Shown here in pieces: positions 46,841-59,429 of a DNA stretch of 64,000 bases. Origin of the DNA: Tanypteryx hageni. Its lineage: Eukaryota > Arthropoda > Insecta > Odonata > Petaluridae. The notes beneath the pieces were generated by a model that was not told where the DNA came from, made no database searches, and was given only the letters and a program-made list of their open reading frames with translations. Both the position numbers and the translations under genes were made by a program. The stretch lies in contig CM054114.1 in assembly GCA_028673005.1 (NCBI GenBank), positions 10,881,108-10,945,107 on the forward strand, written 5' to 3'. The first letter of the stretch is position 1. Every line of letters starts with the position of its first letter.

Positions 46841-48100
46841 GTAATGCTTTCATCCCCGTACCTCTCCTATATATATATATATAAGGCGCCATACGCTGCA
46901 ACGCTATACCTTCTCATGAAATATTTCACGCCGAACTCTTTTCTTGCTCACTCGTACTCTGCGTCTACGACCCTTACTTGCCCTCGTCCGCATACTTGCT
47001 CCTCAATCTCCCATGTAGCAACTACACTCGTACCCACCTTCCTCCGCTATTCCTCCACTTCCACGCATTACCTAACTTCTCTCCTTTTATGTCACAGCCC
47101 CCAGCCACCCCTCCCCCCTCCCAGACCCAACCCCTTCGCTAAATTTGCTACCTTCCCTCCGGGGGAGTATTTTCCGTATGTGAGCTTTAGGCGAATGGGA
47201 TGGCGATGTTTAATAGGTGGGTCGAGATGAGGATGAAGGGGGGGGAGGTTGTGGAGGGAGGGTGGGAGGGGATGGAGAGGCGTAGCGTGCGTGGCGGAGC
47301 CGAGAGAGCGGGGGCGGAGAGGGAGCAGAGAGGGAGGAGGGGCAGAGGGAGGCATGCGAAGGGAAGTGGTCGAGGGAAACTCATTAGAGCCCGCGATATC
47401 GAGTCGGCCTCATCTAATTACGCGAGCCAGTATAAAGCACCCGCGTGGCCCCCCCCACTCCCCTGCTCTCGCCTAGCCTCCCCGCCCTCCTTTCCACCTC
47501 CTTCCTCTTTCCCTTAGCTCCGGGGAGAGAACGCGAACAAATAAGGAAAAAAAGAATGGCGAAAATAAAAGGAGCGACGCCGCAGTCAGATATGTAAGGC
47601 ACCGACGCCTCTCTTACTTTTTCAACCGGAAGAGAAAGGAACGTCCCCTTTCCGTTGGCGTCCAAATTTTCCATCCTACATCACTTCACTTTCGATCGTC
47701 TATAATCTCGATCTTTATTAAGATTTTCATTTCTTTTCATCCGTCGCTTTGATCTCGAACTTTGGAGATGGTTTTTTATTCCAATTCTCTTCCGCTTCAT
47801 TTGTGTGGCAGTTTTCCATGTTTATCTTTTTTCGATAAGTCATCTAGATCGTTTCTTCTACGTCGATTATCTGGTGTCGCAAATTCCTTTATATGCGTGT
47901 CGTGATGATTGTCCCTTTTTTCGTCGCTTTATTACACGTTCTGTTTCCCACTTCGCCTATCCTTTCCTACGCACTCAAAACACATCGCACATCGAGCATA
48001 CAGAGTTCAAATTAATCTGGTTTCGTCGCCGACTTCATTTTACGACGAAAAGGAACAAGTTGGTACGATTTTGGCTTCGCTCCTAATTTGATCCTTAATT
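46841..48100. other. pyrimidine-rich to purine-rich DNA, no gene recognised
   Basis: A short (AT)n at 46867-46882, C/T-rich to about 47160, G/A-rich with CpG at 47220-47370, then mixed. Open frames overlap in multiple phases and are compositional. Confidence 0.5.
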
Positions 48101-48118
48101 CCGTTCTGCGCTCTGATT

Positions 48119-48420
48119 TCCTCTCTCCCTCCCCTCTCTCCCTCCCCTCTCTCCCTCCCGTTCTATCTCCCTCCCTTCCCTCTCTCCCTTCCTTCCCTCT
48201 CTCCCTCCATTCCCTATCTCCCTCCCTTCCCTCTCTCCCTCCCTTCTCTCTCTCCCTCCCTTCCCTCTCTCCCTCACCTCCTTCACTCTCCCTCCCTCCC
48301 TTACCTCTCTCTCTCCCTCCCCACTCTCCTCTCCCTCTCTCCCTCCTCTCTCTCTCCCTCCCCTCCCTCTCTCCCTCCCCTCCCTCCCTCCCACCCCTCC
48401 CTCACTCTCCCTCCCTACCA
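48119..48420. repeat. CCCTCTCTCCCTC-type degenerate minisatellite
   Basis: About 300 bp of near-pure C/T made of variable CCCTCTCTCC / CTCCCTTCC units. It is more degenerate than the 17-bp array at 45517. The frames across it (112 and 108 codons, opposite strands) are artefacts of composition. Confidence 0.88.
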
Positions 48421-48430
48421 CGCTGAGGAA

Positions 48431-49440
48431 AAAGGAGGATCAAATACCTCTGGTGGTGTCCAAGTACTTTAATATCGTTTTAATTAAGTTATGTGATTTC
48501 TCATTATAACCTTCTAGAGGAGTGATAGAAAGAGGAAGCGTGGAAAATGTTGCCATTCATTTCTTTTTCGGCGTTGGCAGACTTTGGAATTTTATCAGCG
48601 AACATCACGAGAGTATTTACGTGCGCGTGTGTGGAACACGCCGTTCCGTTTGTGGTTGTCGTTGATAATAAACGTATTCGGATGGGAAGGCTTTGAAAAT
48701 TTCCGGATGTAGTCTATCTCCCTGTTGAAAAATATCGACCAGCTGTAGACCAAAATTTGGTGCCCTTAAAAGTAACGCATCTGGATGGAAAATATTATGA
48801 GACCATTGCGTGAAGTATTACCGTAGATTTTTCACTCGCCAAACACTTTTTCATTTTCATACTTCCACTCGTGACCCAGAGCCATGAGATCGTCTGATTT
48901 TGAAATGATCCGTATGCAAAAACAATCATGGCGTTAATGTGCCTTTTGGAAACGAAATTATAACATAAATAATATCTAACGCAATAGCTCGTTATATTCA
49001 CCTAAGTGCGACAGCATAGGAAAATTGATAGGAATTTTTCTTATCAGAATCGATGATTAACTTCCAGGCAATGGTTCATTTACCTTCACACATATTCGCT
49101 TAAAAATATCCCTTAACTAAGTTAATATCCTTTCTAATATGGTTTGAATCATTTTCTTCTTGATTATCTTTCGCATAAAAACCAAAATAAAAGAGCTCGC
49201 CTTTAATGGTTTGCGTCAGGAGAAAAAATGACGGTCGCCTTAATTGGCTCCAGACCCCTTCCCTCTTTCTTTCATTCACTCACTCCATTTTATTTTTATA
49301 CATCAACTCCAAAATATTTTTTATTATATAAACCGGGATGTCCCCATGTTTTCAATTTCCGTAGTAGGATCCTTTTCTTATGGCGAATTAGAAACGGCTT
49401 TTTCTCCCTTTGAATCCAACTCTCCGGTGACGTCGGGTTC
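48431..49440. other. AT-rich DNA, nothing recognised
   Basis: AT-rich, stop-dense sequence with no repeat structure seen. Confidence 0.55.
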
Positions 49441-51180
49441 ATTTTAGATTCCCAGCTGGAATATATCCTCTTTCCTCTCTCACTCCATCTCTCTCCTTCT
49501 CTCTCTCTTCCCAGTCAATTTCTATCTCAAATCTCCCTCTCCTTCCTCCGTTCACTCCCTCGACTCAGTCTACTACGTAACTCCTTTTATAGGGAAATCT
49601 CCCCCTCACCACCCTCCTCTCACCTCACTCCCTCCCCTCACCGCCTTCCCCTCACCTCCCTCCCCTCACCTCCCTCCCCTCACCTCCCTCCCCTAACCGC
49701 CCTCTCCCCACCTCCCTCCCCTCACCTCCCTCTCCTACCTCTCCCCCTCCCAAAAACCCTCTCTCTAGTCCGCTAAAGCACCGCAGAGCAGCTACGTTAT
49801 ACCCACACTTACTCTCTTACTTCTCCCTCATGCAAGCATTTTTTACCTGCCGCGGAAAATTCAAACCTACACTCCCCGTCCTCCCCCCTTTTAAACTTCC
49901 AAGGATTACGTCGCAAAAACCTTTTATGTTGGCGTTGTTAGGGAAAACGCTGTGGAAAAAGAAGGGGAGAGAGAGAGAGAAAGAGGAGAGGATGTAGGGG
50001 AGGAGAAGAGGATGGAAGGCAGCCGCGGTGGTATTTCTCTCGCGTTCTCCTAACGGCCTTCATTTTCTTCTCCAACCTCCCCCTCTCATTTTCCCTCACT
50101 CCTCTCTCTCTCTCAATTCCTATCCCTTTCCACTATCTCTCTCTCTCGCCCCTTTCTCCCTCAACGCTTTCCTTCCCACCCTTCCTCGCTGTAATCGTCA
50201 ATTTCGTTTATAATGGAATTCTTTTCTTCTACCTCTGCGAGTCTGCTATAACGAAGTTTCTTCCCCTCTCTCCCTCTCCCCATTCTCTCCCTCTCTCTCT
50301 CTCTCTCTCTCTTACTCCCCCTCTCCCCTTCCCACGCCCCTCTTTTCACTCGGCCCCCAAAGTCCCTATCTCCATCTCTGTATCACTCCTCCAACTTTTC
50401 TCTCTCTTCTTCGACACTCTCCCCTCCCCCACCCACTCCTACGCGCATGCGCACTTCGGAGACGCTTTTGGATTCGGTGTGGGAGACATGGCGGATCCTC
50501 GAGGGCCTTTGCTCTTCTCTCCTTCTCTTTCCTCTTCGTCTCTCCCTTGATTCTCTCTCTCTCTCTGCCTTTCTCTCCCCGACCCTCGCCTCCCGCATCC
50601 ACCGCCGTTGAAGGGAGAGCGTGTGGAGAAGGTGGGGGGGGGGGAAGGGGAGATTTCCTTGACGGCGGGTTGCTTGCTGGACCTTTCCTCTCCTCTGCCA
50701 CACCTCTCTCTCTCTCTCTCTCTCTCTCCTCTCTTCAACACGGTCGTATTGATCTTAGCCTCTTCTGATGAGATAGCGGCCTTCGCATAAAAGGAGAGGA
50801 AGGGTTTTGGTGGAGGAGGGGGAGGGGGAGGTGGGAGGAGAGGTCGGGTTTGGGGTGGGGGAGGAGAGGAATTAAGTACGAGTTGGAGGAGGAGGATTTG
50901 TTGGCGACCTGCAGGTCTCGTGCGGTTTTCGGGGAAGGCGGGGGAGTGTGCGGTTTTCAAGAACGCCTCCCGCCACCGGGAAACTGGCTCCCTACTTTTG
51001 ACCCAAAGTACTCTCTTTTTATTTATAAATTCAATTTGTTTTTATTTTCGATTTACTCTTGTAAATCTTCGCGTCCGACTTAAGCTGGATTATATCAAGT
51101 CGAGATGGACTTGTTTAGGCAACGCCTTGACTCATTGGCCTGCCGCCCCCCGCGCGAGAAGCGATTAAAAGAGCCTTCCT
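49441..51180. repeat. polypyrimidine domain switching to polypurine
   Basis: C/T-rich plus strand from about 49460 to 50735. It includes a CCTCCCCTCAC tandem (about 49604-49730) and (CT)n at about 50291-50312 and 50705-50728, with a short purine island at 49960-50010. G/A-rich DNA follows at 50795-50905. The several 100-170-codon frames are low-complexity translations. Confidence 0.7.
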
Positions 51181-53380
51181 CCTCCTCTCTTGGAATCTTC
51201 CGTGGTGCGGTGGCTGTGATTCACGTCGCCTCGCTTCGAAAATCGCGCGGATGACCCGTTCTGACGGTACCCATTGGTGGACCACAGAATTTTGGGTGTG
51301 ACTTGCGAAGTGGTTAAGAACAGCAGAAAATATCTAACTGTCGTCAAATGTATCCGGAAATAGTATTCATTACCAGGAGGCATTAATATAGGTACAAAAG
51401 GAATTCTTTTAAATTTTCATCTGTTCCTTTTCGTCTTTATAAACGTTTCCATACCATATTAAAATATCGAGTGAGGAAACTTCTAAAAAAATTGGTATAT
51501 ACTATTGCTCATTTAACGTTTCGTCTCAATAAAAGCTAATGTCCAATACGAAAATGTTACGGTAGAAAATTATATTTTAATGTTTGTTCTGTCTTTCATA
51601 TGGAATATTACAAATTGGAAAAAGGGAATATGATGTACAAAATATAAGTTATGAAATAATTTCGTGAATAGCACATGAAGTGGCATCAATTGGAAATTAT
51701 TCGAGTATTGGGAAAGGACGTGTCTTTGTTACTCTCAATAAGCTTTTTCCAAAAAGTCATGGAATACCGTTTATGAATAAATGAAAAATACATATAATTA
51801 CATAAGCAAAAGATTCGCGTCACGTATTGTAGTAATTTTCGAAAGGTCAACCACTTTGCATTAATGGGTAGTTAGGAAGTTCCCCTGCCACTCAATTTAA
51901 GATCTTGCTTTAGAATCTGAAAGAGGTAGAGTCTGTTGTAGCCATATTCTTTAATGGTAAAGTTATAAATAGCCTATTTGCTGTGTAAATTCTCTCGATG
52001 ATTTTTCACTTTTATTCGCCCATAGAAGCATTCTTCTCGCAATACACATTCAAGATTTCGCCTTCTCGTCAAATAAAAGTAAAGCCTTTCCTCGCAAAAA
52101 AAAACAGTTAAAAAAAAAGGCAGCCGCGAATTAAAGCGAAGACGGAATAAAAATTTAGAAGTCTAGAATTATACGGCCTTTGAGTCTCTACAGAAACTTT
52201 TCCTAACTAAAAAAAAGAAATCGGAATAAATGGGTAAGAAAAATGTGTTTAGCGCGAGGATTCAATGCGTCTGTGTGAATGTCATTTGTTTTTTTTAATA
52301 TCTCGACGTTGGCGCGCGGGAGACTTTAAAATCGGTGATTCCCATGCTACTTGCTTAGCGAGTGAATAACCGCTCTTTGGTTCGTCTAGATCCTGCAAAA
52401 GGCACCTCGCTACCAGTATGTGTATGTTTAGGTATATATAGACGGAGCCGCAGCGAGGAGGAAACGGAGTAGGGTGGGGACTCTGCAGCGGGAGCTGGTC
52501 AGCTATCCACCGCTGGACCTTATATGGCGAGAGAGAGCGAGAGAGAGAGGTGAGGCCGCGAGGAGGGAAAGGAGACGGGAAAAGGTGTGGCGAAGGGGTG
52601 AGGATTTGCGCATAAAGAGAAACAGGGAGCTGAAAAAAAAACGTTTCTTAACGTGTCATTCAAGTGAATCATTCCAATGCAGAGGAAATGGCATCCTTTA
52701 AACAAGAAAAAGCGTTAAGTTCTTGTATTGTTTCATTTAAATTGTTTTCCCGCGGAAATTTTCGGAACACTCTAATTTACCGAAAATGTCATGATTGGTA
52801 GGATTTCAATAGTGTTAATTTGTTATATCTACTTTTCCAGGATAAAATAATTTATGAATGTTTCAGATTCAACCTTATGCTAGTATAGCCCGTAATAAAC
52901 ATTTTAAAGATGAATAAATTTAGAACTGAATAATGAATACTTAAATCTGGCTGATCTTTCGGAGTAATTCCGATTTGGTTTTTAAATCACGCTAAATTTA
53001 TCATCTCATCACGGCCAAATTAAATCAAAAAGAAGGTGTAGTAAATAAGTTTTAATTTAAAATTTTAAAGAAAACATTCCGGTACCGTTTTCATAACAGT
53101 AATGTGATTGACACCTTTAACTCGAATATTCATCGAATCGAGACCTGTTACTTGAGACTAAAATCGTAGAACATTAAACGTAGTAAGTATTTAGATTCCA
53201 TTCGGCGATATCTCAAGGAGAAAAACTCGACCTCCAACCGCAGAAAACTTGGCATTCGGTTAAGTCTGAATTACGAATTTAATCTTCTTCATCACAGGCG
53301 TTAGATACGAACTTTAGTCTCATCACGCAATGTGTGCTCCCGGTGAAGGCCAGCGGCACATCAGAGAGATGTCGGGAGAT
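51181..53380. other. AT-rich DNA with a GA patch, no gene recognised
   Basis: AT-rich with A-runs (52090-52120). A purine-rich patch lies at 52520-52640. Nothing coding or structured recognised. Confidence 0.55.
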
Positions 53381-54867
53381 AGGAGGAGAGAGGAGATGGG
53401 GCAATAAGAATGAAGCAGCGCTGTGTACATCCAACGAAAAAAAGAGAAAGAGAAAATGAGGGAGAGAGAAGGGAGGGAAAAGAGGAGAAGGAATAGGAGG
53501 AGAGCAGCATATAGAGAGAGGAAGAAGATGGAGAAAAGAGGCTGCAGGAGCGGGAATCGAGGCTAAGAGAGGAAGGAAGCAGAAAGGAGCAGATAAAAGT
53601 AAAGAGAAAGAGTGGAAGAAATATCTTCAAGTCTGCGTTCTATTCCGTATTGTCCAACAGAAGCTAATGTATATTTTTTGTATCTCCCTTCTCCACTCCC
53701 TTCGACGCAAACGCATATTCAGAAAAAGGTGACGCAGAGGCGAACTCCCCGGCTGAGTCCATTTCTAACTCTTCCCGAAAACGTGTTCTTTTTTTCTCTC
53801 TTCTTCACACGCACTATCCCGCACTCAGTAACACAGTCTAAGGAGTGAGAGAGAGAGACCAACGCCCTGATTAGATATGCGTAACCCTACCCTCTCTTTT
53901 CTCTCTCCTTTGTCTCCCCTCTCACTCCACCACCACCCTTGCGAGTCTGCCTTTCTTCCGACTCTCCCTTAGTCTGATAACCTGTTTTGCAGGAGGAGAT
54001 GGGGCTAAGGTCCAGCAAAGGGTGCCCCTGCCACCGCCGCCGCCGCTTTTAGCTTTAGCTGCTCCTGCTTGGTCAAGAGATGGCATTATAGGAGTGAGAT
54101 GGAAGGGGGATAGGTGTGGTGGGTTCGGGTTCGGGAGGGGAGGAGAGAGGGGGGAAGAGGGGAGGAAAGAGGGGGGAAAGAGGGGAGGAGAGGGAGGGAG
54201 TAAAGAGGTGATTGTCGTGTCCTAAAGGGAAGAGCAAGCAAAGAAGGGGAGTGGAGATAAAAGGAGGCAGCGGAATTAAGGGAGGGAGAGAGGGGAGAGA
54301 GATGGGAAGGGAGAAAGAGGGGAGAGTGAATCGGAAGGGAGGCTGAGAATTGGCAGGGTGAGATACGCGTGCAAGGGCAAACGGGAGGTTTTTTTATACT
54401 GCGTTTGCGTATGTACTTTTGCAAGTTGCCATGGAAACCAGGCTTGTTGTCTTGCTTGCCGGCGATATATTTGCAAACACTTTTCGAATGTCTGTTATGC
54501 TTATCGAAGCTGGAAAACATCCGACGTAAACACACGCGCACGAATTTCGCGGTTTTCTTAAACGCTAAAATGAAGGGTTGTTTCAAATTTATTTTGCCTA
54601 TAAACCTAAAATTGTTTAAGGAGATATAAAAATATTCATACACCTACTCAAAACGAACAAACCGGCGAAAAGGCGAACTGTTTAAGAACAGTTATCGCCC
54701 CAAGCTGAGGCTTACTTTTAGGGATCATTCTATTCATTTGACATGTATGAAGTAGATGTCTCATTAAAGATCTCGGACTAAAATACAATTCAGGCCTCCT
54801 ATAGCAATAGTTCATTCATAAAAATGACGTCATAATCAATTTTAACCTACCACCGAAATTATATATA

Positions 54868-54869
<2 letters not shown>
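53381..54869. other. GA-rich tracts and mixed DNA with a small stem-loop
   Basis: Purine tracts lie at 53380-53610 and 54130-54350, with a C/T stretch between about 53885 and 53960. A GGCG/CGCC plus AACTGTT/AACAGTT stem-loop (4-nt loop, 2-nt bulge) lies at 54672-54699. A CRE-like TGACGTCA lies near 54824. No gene recognised. Confidence 0.5.

Positions 54870-54925
<56 letters not shown>
54870..54925. repeat. (AT)n microsatellite
   Basis: About 28 uninterrupted AT units, the same type of array as those flanking the 33.5-kb palindrome but with no inverted repeat attached. Confidence 0.94.
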
Positions 54926-54930
<5 letters not shown>

Positions 54931-57260
54931 GTTCGTATGCATAATATAAGTGTGCGCAAGCGTTAGGATGCGTGAGAGAGGGCGATAGAGGAAGGGAGAG
55001 AGGGGAGGGGAGCGAGAAAGAGAGAGAGAGAGAGATGTTACGTAGGAACGCGAGGGAAGCTGCAAGATAAAGGCAAGGAGATGAGATGGTAATAGCAGGA
55101 AGGGTGGAATGCAAATCCGAGGGAATTATGATGAGAGTTGAAGCAATGTCGGAAGGAAGAGGAGGGAGGTGTGGTGAAGGGGGAGATGGAATAATTGGAC
55201 CTAGAGGGGAAGGGAAGATTCCCATGCGATGGAGCCGGTGCACGGGCGAGATGGTGCATGAGAGATGAGGACCACACCCCGCAGCACTGCCACCCCTTTT
55301 GCTTCCCTATGTGTCGTGTCTTACCTCCCTTCTCTCTCTCTTTCCTCTTTTTATCTCTTCCCCGAGTGCTTTTGTTAACAGGGCGCGGATAACTCGTTTG
55401 CCTCTCCGAACTGTGGGAATTTCTGCCCTCGAGTCGTTGCATCTCTCCGCGAGGCGTTATATATCATGCGTGAAAGGACGTTGGCTACTCTGTCGCACTT
55501 TGTTATTCTGCAAAAGATTGTTTCCGTAGGTTTTCTTGAGTTTTATTTGAAAAAACCTCATTGGCGCGATACTGTCTCAAAACTCGTTGCTCGTGACACG
55601 CATCGATCCCGTGAACACTTTGTTACGCAAGATAACCCTCTTAGCGAAACCCTAAAATTCTAATATTTTACGGAACACCCAGATGCTTCCATTTTAAAAC
55701 TATACCAATTTGAAATTCGTACTTAATTTTGGAATTATTTCAATGCTTCTTACTACTCCTTTCATTCGACACATCAGTACATATTTACGTCTGACGAATA
55801 TCGATCGAATATTACTTCTCAAGTAATCAAAATTAAAGGTTTTGTGGCTGTTTTCTAAAGTTAATGTCTTTTTTAAAGCAGCTGGCTAAGTTATTAAAAA
55901 TGACTATCCGTTACTCATAATAGCTATTCCCGAATACTTAACTAATTAATTCCTTGAATTAGCATTCGTCTCTTTTTTTAACTCGTGGGATTCAGGAAGA
56001 CGAGGGAGACTTGAGGAGGCGATTCGAAAAACATGACACCCGTTTCGAGATAGAAACGCCAACAAAGGGACGTGAGTCATTCGCTGAATGCCTAAGTGCC
56101 TCGGTTTGCCGAGCGTCGGCGGCGTCTGTGTTTACGTCTGCGTGGCGGCCATTTCAGGAGAACACGAATAGGAATATCGTGTCCGCCAAGCAAAAAGAGG
56201 GAAAATTTAATTTTCGGAAGGAATTCGTGGAAGACGCGCTAATGAATACTAGATGGAGTCGTGACGCCTCTTGAGGTGGAATTTTGAAAGGCATGGCAAT
56301 GGAATGGGTAATTTATGGCCGAGTATGTTTTGTATTCGCAGAATTAAGGCCAATTAAGAAAAGTTCTTTTGAGTTGAGATAATCATGAGTGTCACATTAC
56401 ACGGAGAGAAATGTTATCTAATGCGCAATTCAAGTGTGGTCGAGGAAAATTTCCGTTGTAACGGAGATGTTAAGGATTGCGTGTTACGTGTTCTAGTCGA
56501 AGACTATTTGCTGTACGGAGGAGATAACAGACGGAGTGAAGAGCGTTCTTCATAATTCCGTAAAGCTAATACATTTCCTGTAACGATTGAAACAAACCCC
56601 CCAAGGAAGTCGACAATCGGTGATCAAGATAACTTCTGTAGTAATTTCGTCGCCACGATCAGGGTGTTAGGCGCCACTTAGATCGGCTGCTCCCAGACTG
56701 AAATTCTTGCGCGATTCAGCCGAGCGTTTTATGCCTTCAAGGTTTATCTCGATCATCAATTGGGATGAAGTAATAAGGTGATACCCGTAATTAATATTTT
56801 TGTGATTAATTTTTGCACAATGGCATTGCCGTTGTTTATAAAACAATAAATTTATTTTTTCAATACGGAACTGATGAAAACATGAAATATATCGTGTTAT
56901 TCTTCATTGATATTGGTGATCAAAAATGTTTCTTGCATTTTTCGATTAACTGTTTTGTTTTTCTCCTTATCTCTCTTTAGTTACCCGTGGTATTTCTGTT
57001 ACAATTAATATTTTAAAGTCGCACTAATGCATCGGTTTTGAGGTTTCAAAATTTTATCTGGAGAATAATCATTATTAACTCCACTCAAGCCATGCCAAAA
57101 CATAATTAATGATTCTCAAGGTAGTACGTTAAATGATTAGAATAACCTAATCGGCGTTTAACCGAATAATTCAATGACCGTCGTTAACCTGAAAACCGTT
57201 TGCACATAGCCTGCAATCCGATACATGCGCAAATAAGTCTGCCAATGGGAGGAGAGCAAA
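54926..57260. other. GA patch then AT-rich DNA, no gene recognised
   Basis: GA-rich at 54970-55035, mixed to about 55660, AT-rich to 57260. A frame at 56011-56274 has less biased composition than most but no recognisable domain and no clear splice context. Confidence 0.5.
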
Positions 57261-58647
57261 ACAAAAAAAATACTCGGAGCGGTGCCGGAAAAAAGCGGGA
57301 AACAAAATTGGCGGGAAACCCGTACGCGCCGAATACAAAATCGACGAACGAGGAATTTTGAAAAAATGAAGAACGAAACTGTAGATCGACTCGTAGGTGA
57401 GTGAGTGTCAATGTGTGTGTGTGAAAGAGAGATGGAGGAAGGGAGGGAGAAAGAGAGGAGGGGACGGAGAGCGGCCGATGCTCCCAAAATGCAGTGCGCG
57501 GCTGCATTCTGCGCCGCGGGGCTTTCCCCAAACAAAAGAGCATCGCCAGGCGTCTCTTCCCCTCTCCGCCGCCGCATCTCCCCCACCTCCCCCTCCCTCC
57601 AAAAAAACAAAACAACACACACCGCCACGCCAATCTCTCAGACTCGTCTGTCGCACTCATCCGCTATTCAGCCGCGCCTCCTCCCGCCCCCACCCCGCCT
57701 TTTACCGTCACGCCGCGCCCTATATACCTCACTTTATTTCTTTTCCTCTCTTTCTCTCTCTCGCTCGCGACGCCCATGGTAACCGTTAGATGACTGCAAT
57801 CGAGCGTACGTGCCGAGTATATCAAAAGCTCACGGATTGCAAGATTCGCTCCCCTGTTCTCCTCTTACATATCGCGACTTTGTTTGAACGCCGAAATACC
57901 ATTAGATCTCTCATATCGCGGAAAGTTCTTAGTATTTGTATTTTCTCTCTCGGAAGTATAAGTAACGGATTAGCTTAAAAAGAAATATTTCCAATTTTTG
58001 TTAGATAAAGAACTTCGTGAAACATTTTTCGCCAAAGAACTTTGCCTTTGGGTGGAGTTTCCTGTAACTTTGCGACAAGTTCAAAGTATATTTTTAAAAT
58101 TTGATAGTTTTAATATCCTCGTGGCAATGGAATGAGATTTCCTTGAAACACTACCTATAAAGAGCACCGCGATTGATTGCGTGGAATCCGATTCTTAAGC
58201 ACCAAAGAAAACCAGCAGCACGGCTCGTCCCTGGCACGCGATCTGGCAAGATGGCCGATTCGTGTGACCTTTGCTTAACCTAGGACGCCGTATCCAGGAC
58301 GGGAAGACATTTTGGGTCCGCTGGCCACCCCCTCGAAAAGCCCTTGCGCGCATAGCAATCCTTTCGGACCCACCCCCACCTAACCCTTTCAGACACGGTT
58401 ATCCATCTTTTCCTCCCCTTCCGCCGTTCATGCGGTCGCCACCCGCCGTCAGCCCTTTCCCTCTTCCGACCTCCCACTTCCTCCCTCTGCCCTCTCTCTC
58501 TCTCTTCTTTCTCCCTCTTATTCTTCTCCTTGGGCATTGATTTTTCCTCCATTTTCCCCCCTCCCTCATACATGCTGATGGAGACTTTCGCACTGGAAGG
58601 CGAACCACTCGGTCTTTTGTCTTTTTGATCGCCGATTCGAAGAATCG
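57261..58647. other. CpG-containing GA/CT block, no gene recognised
   Basis: Purine-rich at 57418-57475, then C-rich with frequent CpG to about 57780. Several frames are open in parallel on both strands over 57158-57793, so none is supported. A second C/T-rich part covers 58365-58565. Confidence 0.5.
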
Positions 58648-58655
58648 TTCTAGAG

Positions 58656-58947
58656 CTCTTTATGTGTCTAACTGCGGCCCGAATGATAATTTTTGTTTTA
58701 ATCAAATTACTGGAGATTTTATATAAATACATAATTTCTGCAAAAGAAGGAAAGATTTTGTCATTGTTACTGATGTATATACAATGGAACGCACTTTCTA
58801 AATTGCTGTTTTTAATGGCGAATAAGACGTTCAATCTTATAAAAAAAGTTAATGCTCCCCAACTCCAACTTTAGTTCTAATGCGGCCCTCCCATAATATC
58901 CTTTGCTTTAATGCGGCCCTGATGCCTCTAAGAGTTTGACATGCCTG
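58656..58947. mobile_element. hAT miniature element, copy 3 (292 bp), perfect TSD
   Basis: Flanked by a perfect 8-bp duplication, TTCTAGAG (58648-58655 and 58948-58955). The right terminus is the inverse of CAGGCATGTCAAACTC. The left terminus CTCTTTATGTGTCTAAC is more diverged. CTGCGGCCC follows the left end and GCGGCCCT occurs twice near the right end, linking it to the elements at 28775 and 36585. The AT-rich interior encodes nothing. The hAT assignment rests on the 8-bp duplication and terminal pattern. Confidence 0.8.
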
Positions 58948-58955
58948 TTCTAGAG

Positions 58956-59429
58956 AGAGGAGATTGAGGATTTTCTTTTGCGTCAGATTCAAGTTCGCTT
59001 CGCGCTTATACTTTTGCTCCAACGATCTTTCCTTGCAATAGTCTCTTTCTTATCTTCTCTCGCATTTCATTTTATTTAAACGTAATGGAATGAGTTGAAA
59101 CGTTAATCGGGCAAAATTTTAGTTGATGGTTCTATGTTTAATCATCGTAGGTTCTTTTTCTATGAGATAGAAATGGTTTAGTGATCGATGTGCAATCTCA
59201 TTTTATAATTAATTATACCAGAAAATTCTTATGACATAAGAGTGGCATAAACCGGCTTTTATTTATCGGCGAGTAGGATAAGGATATTCAGCTTTGTTAA
59301 TTGATTCATATGCGAATGTTATGGAAATCCATGTTCAAAAATATTTCGCTGCTAGAATAATATCCTTCTTCGAGATTACGCGAAGTGAACAAATCCAAAT
59401 TCACTTCGTGAAGTAGCTATACATACTTA
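58956..59429. other. AT-rich DNA, nothing recognised
   Basis: AT-rich spacer between the hAT element and the pogo-like element. No features seen. Confidence 0.55.

Noticed and set aside
50439..50960. 173-codon minus-strand open frame
   Set aside because: It lies across a CT/GA strand-switch domain with poly-Pro and Arg/Glu runs. No domain or splice context.
57158..57793. Parallel 125-158-codon frames on both strands
   Set aside because: Five or more frames are open simultaneously over the same CpG/CT-rich DNA, which indicates composition rather than a gene.
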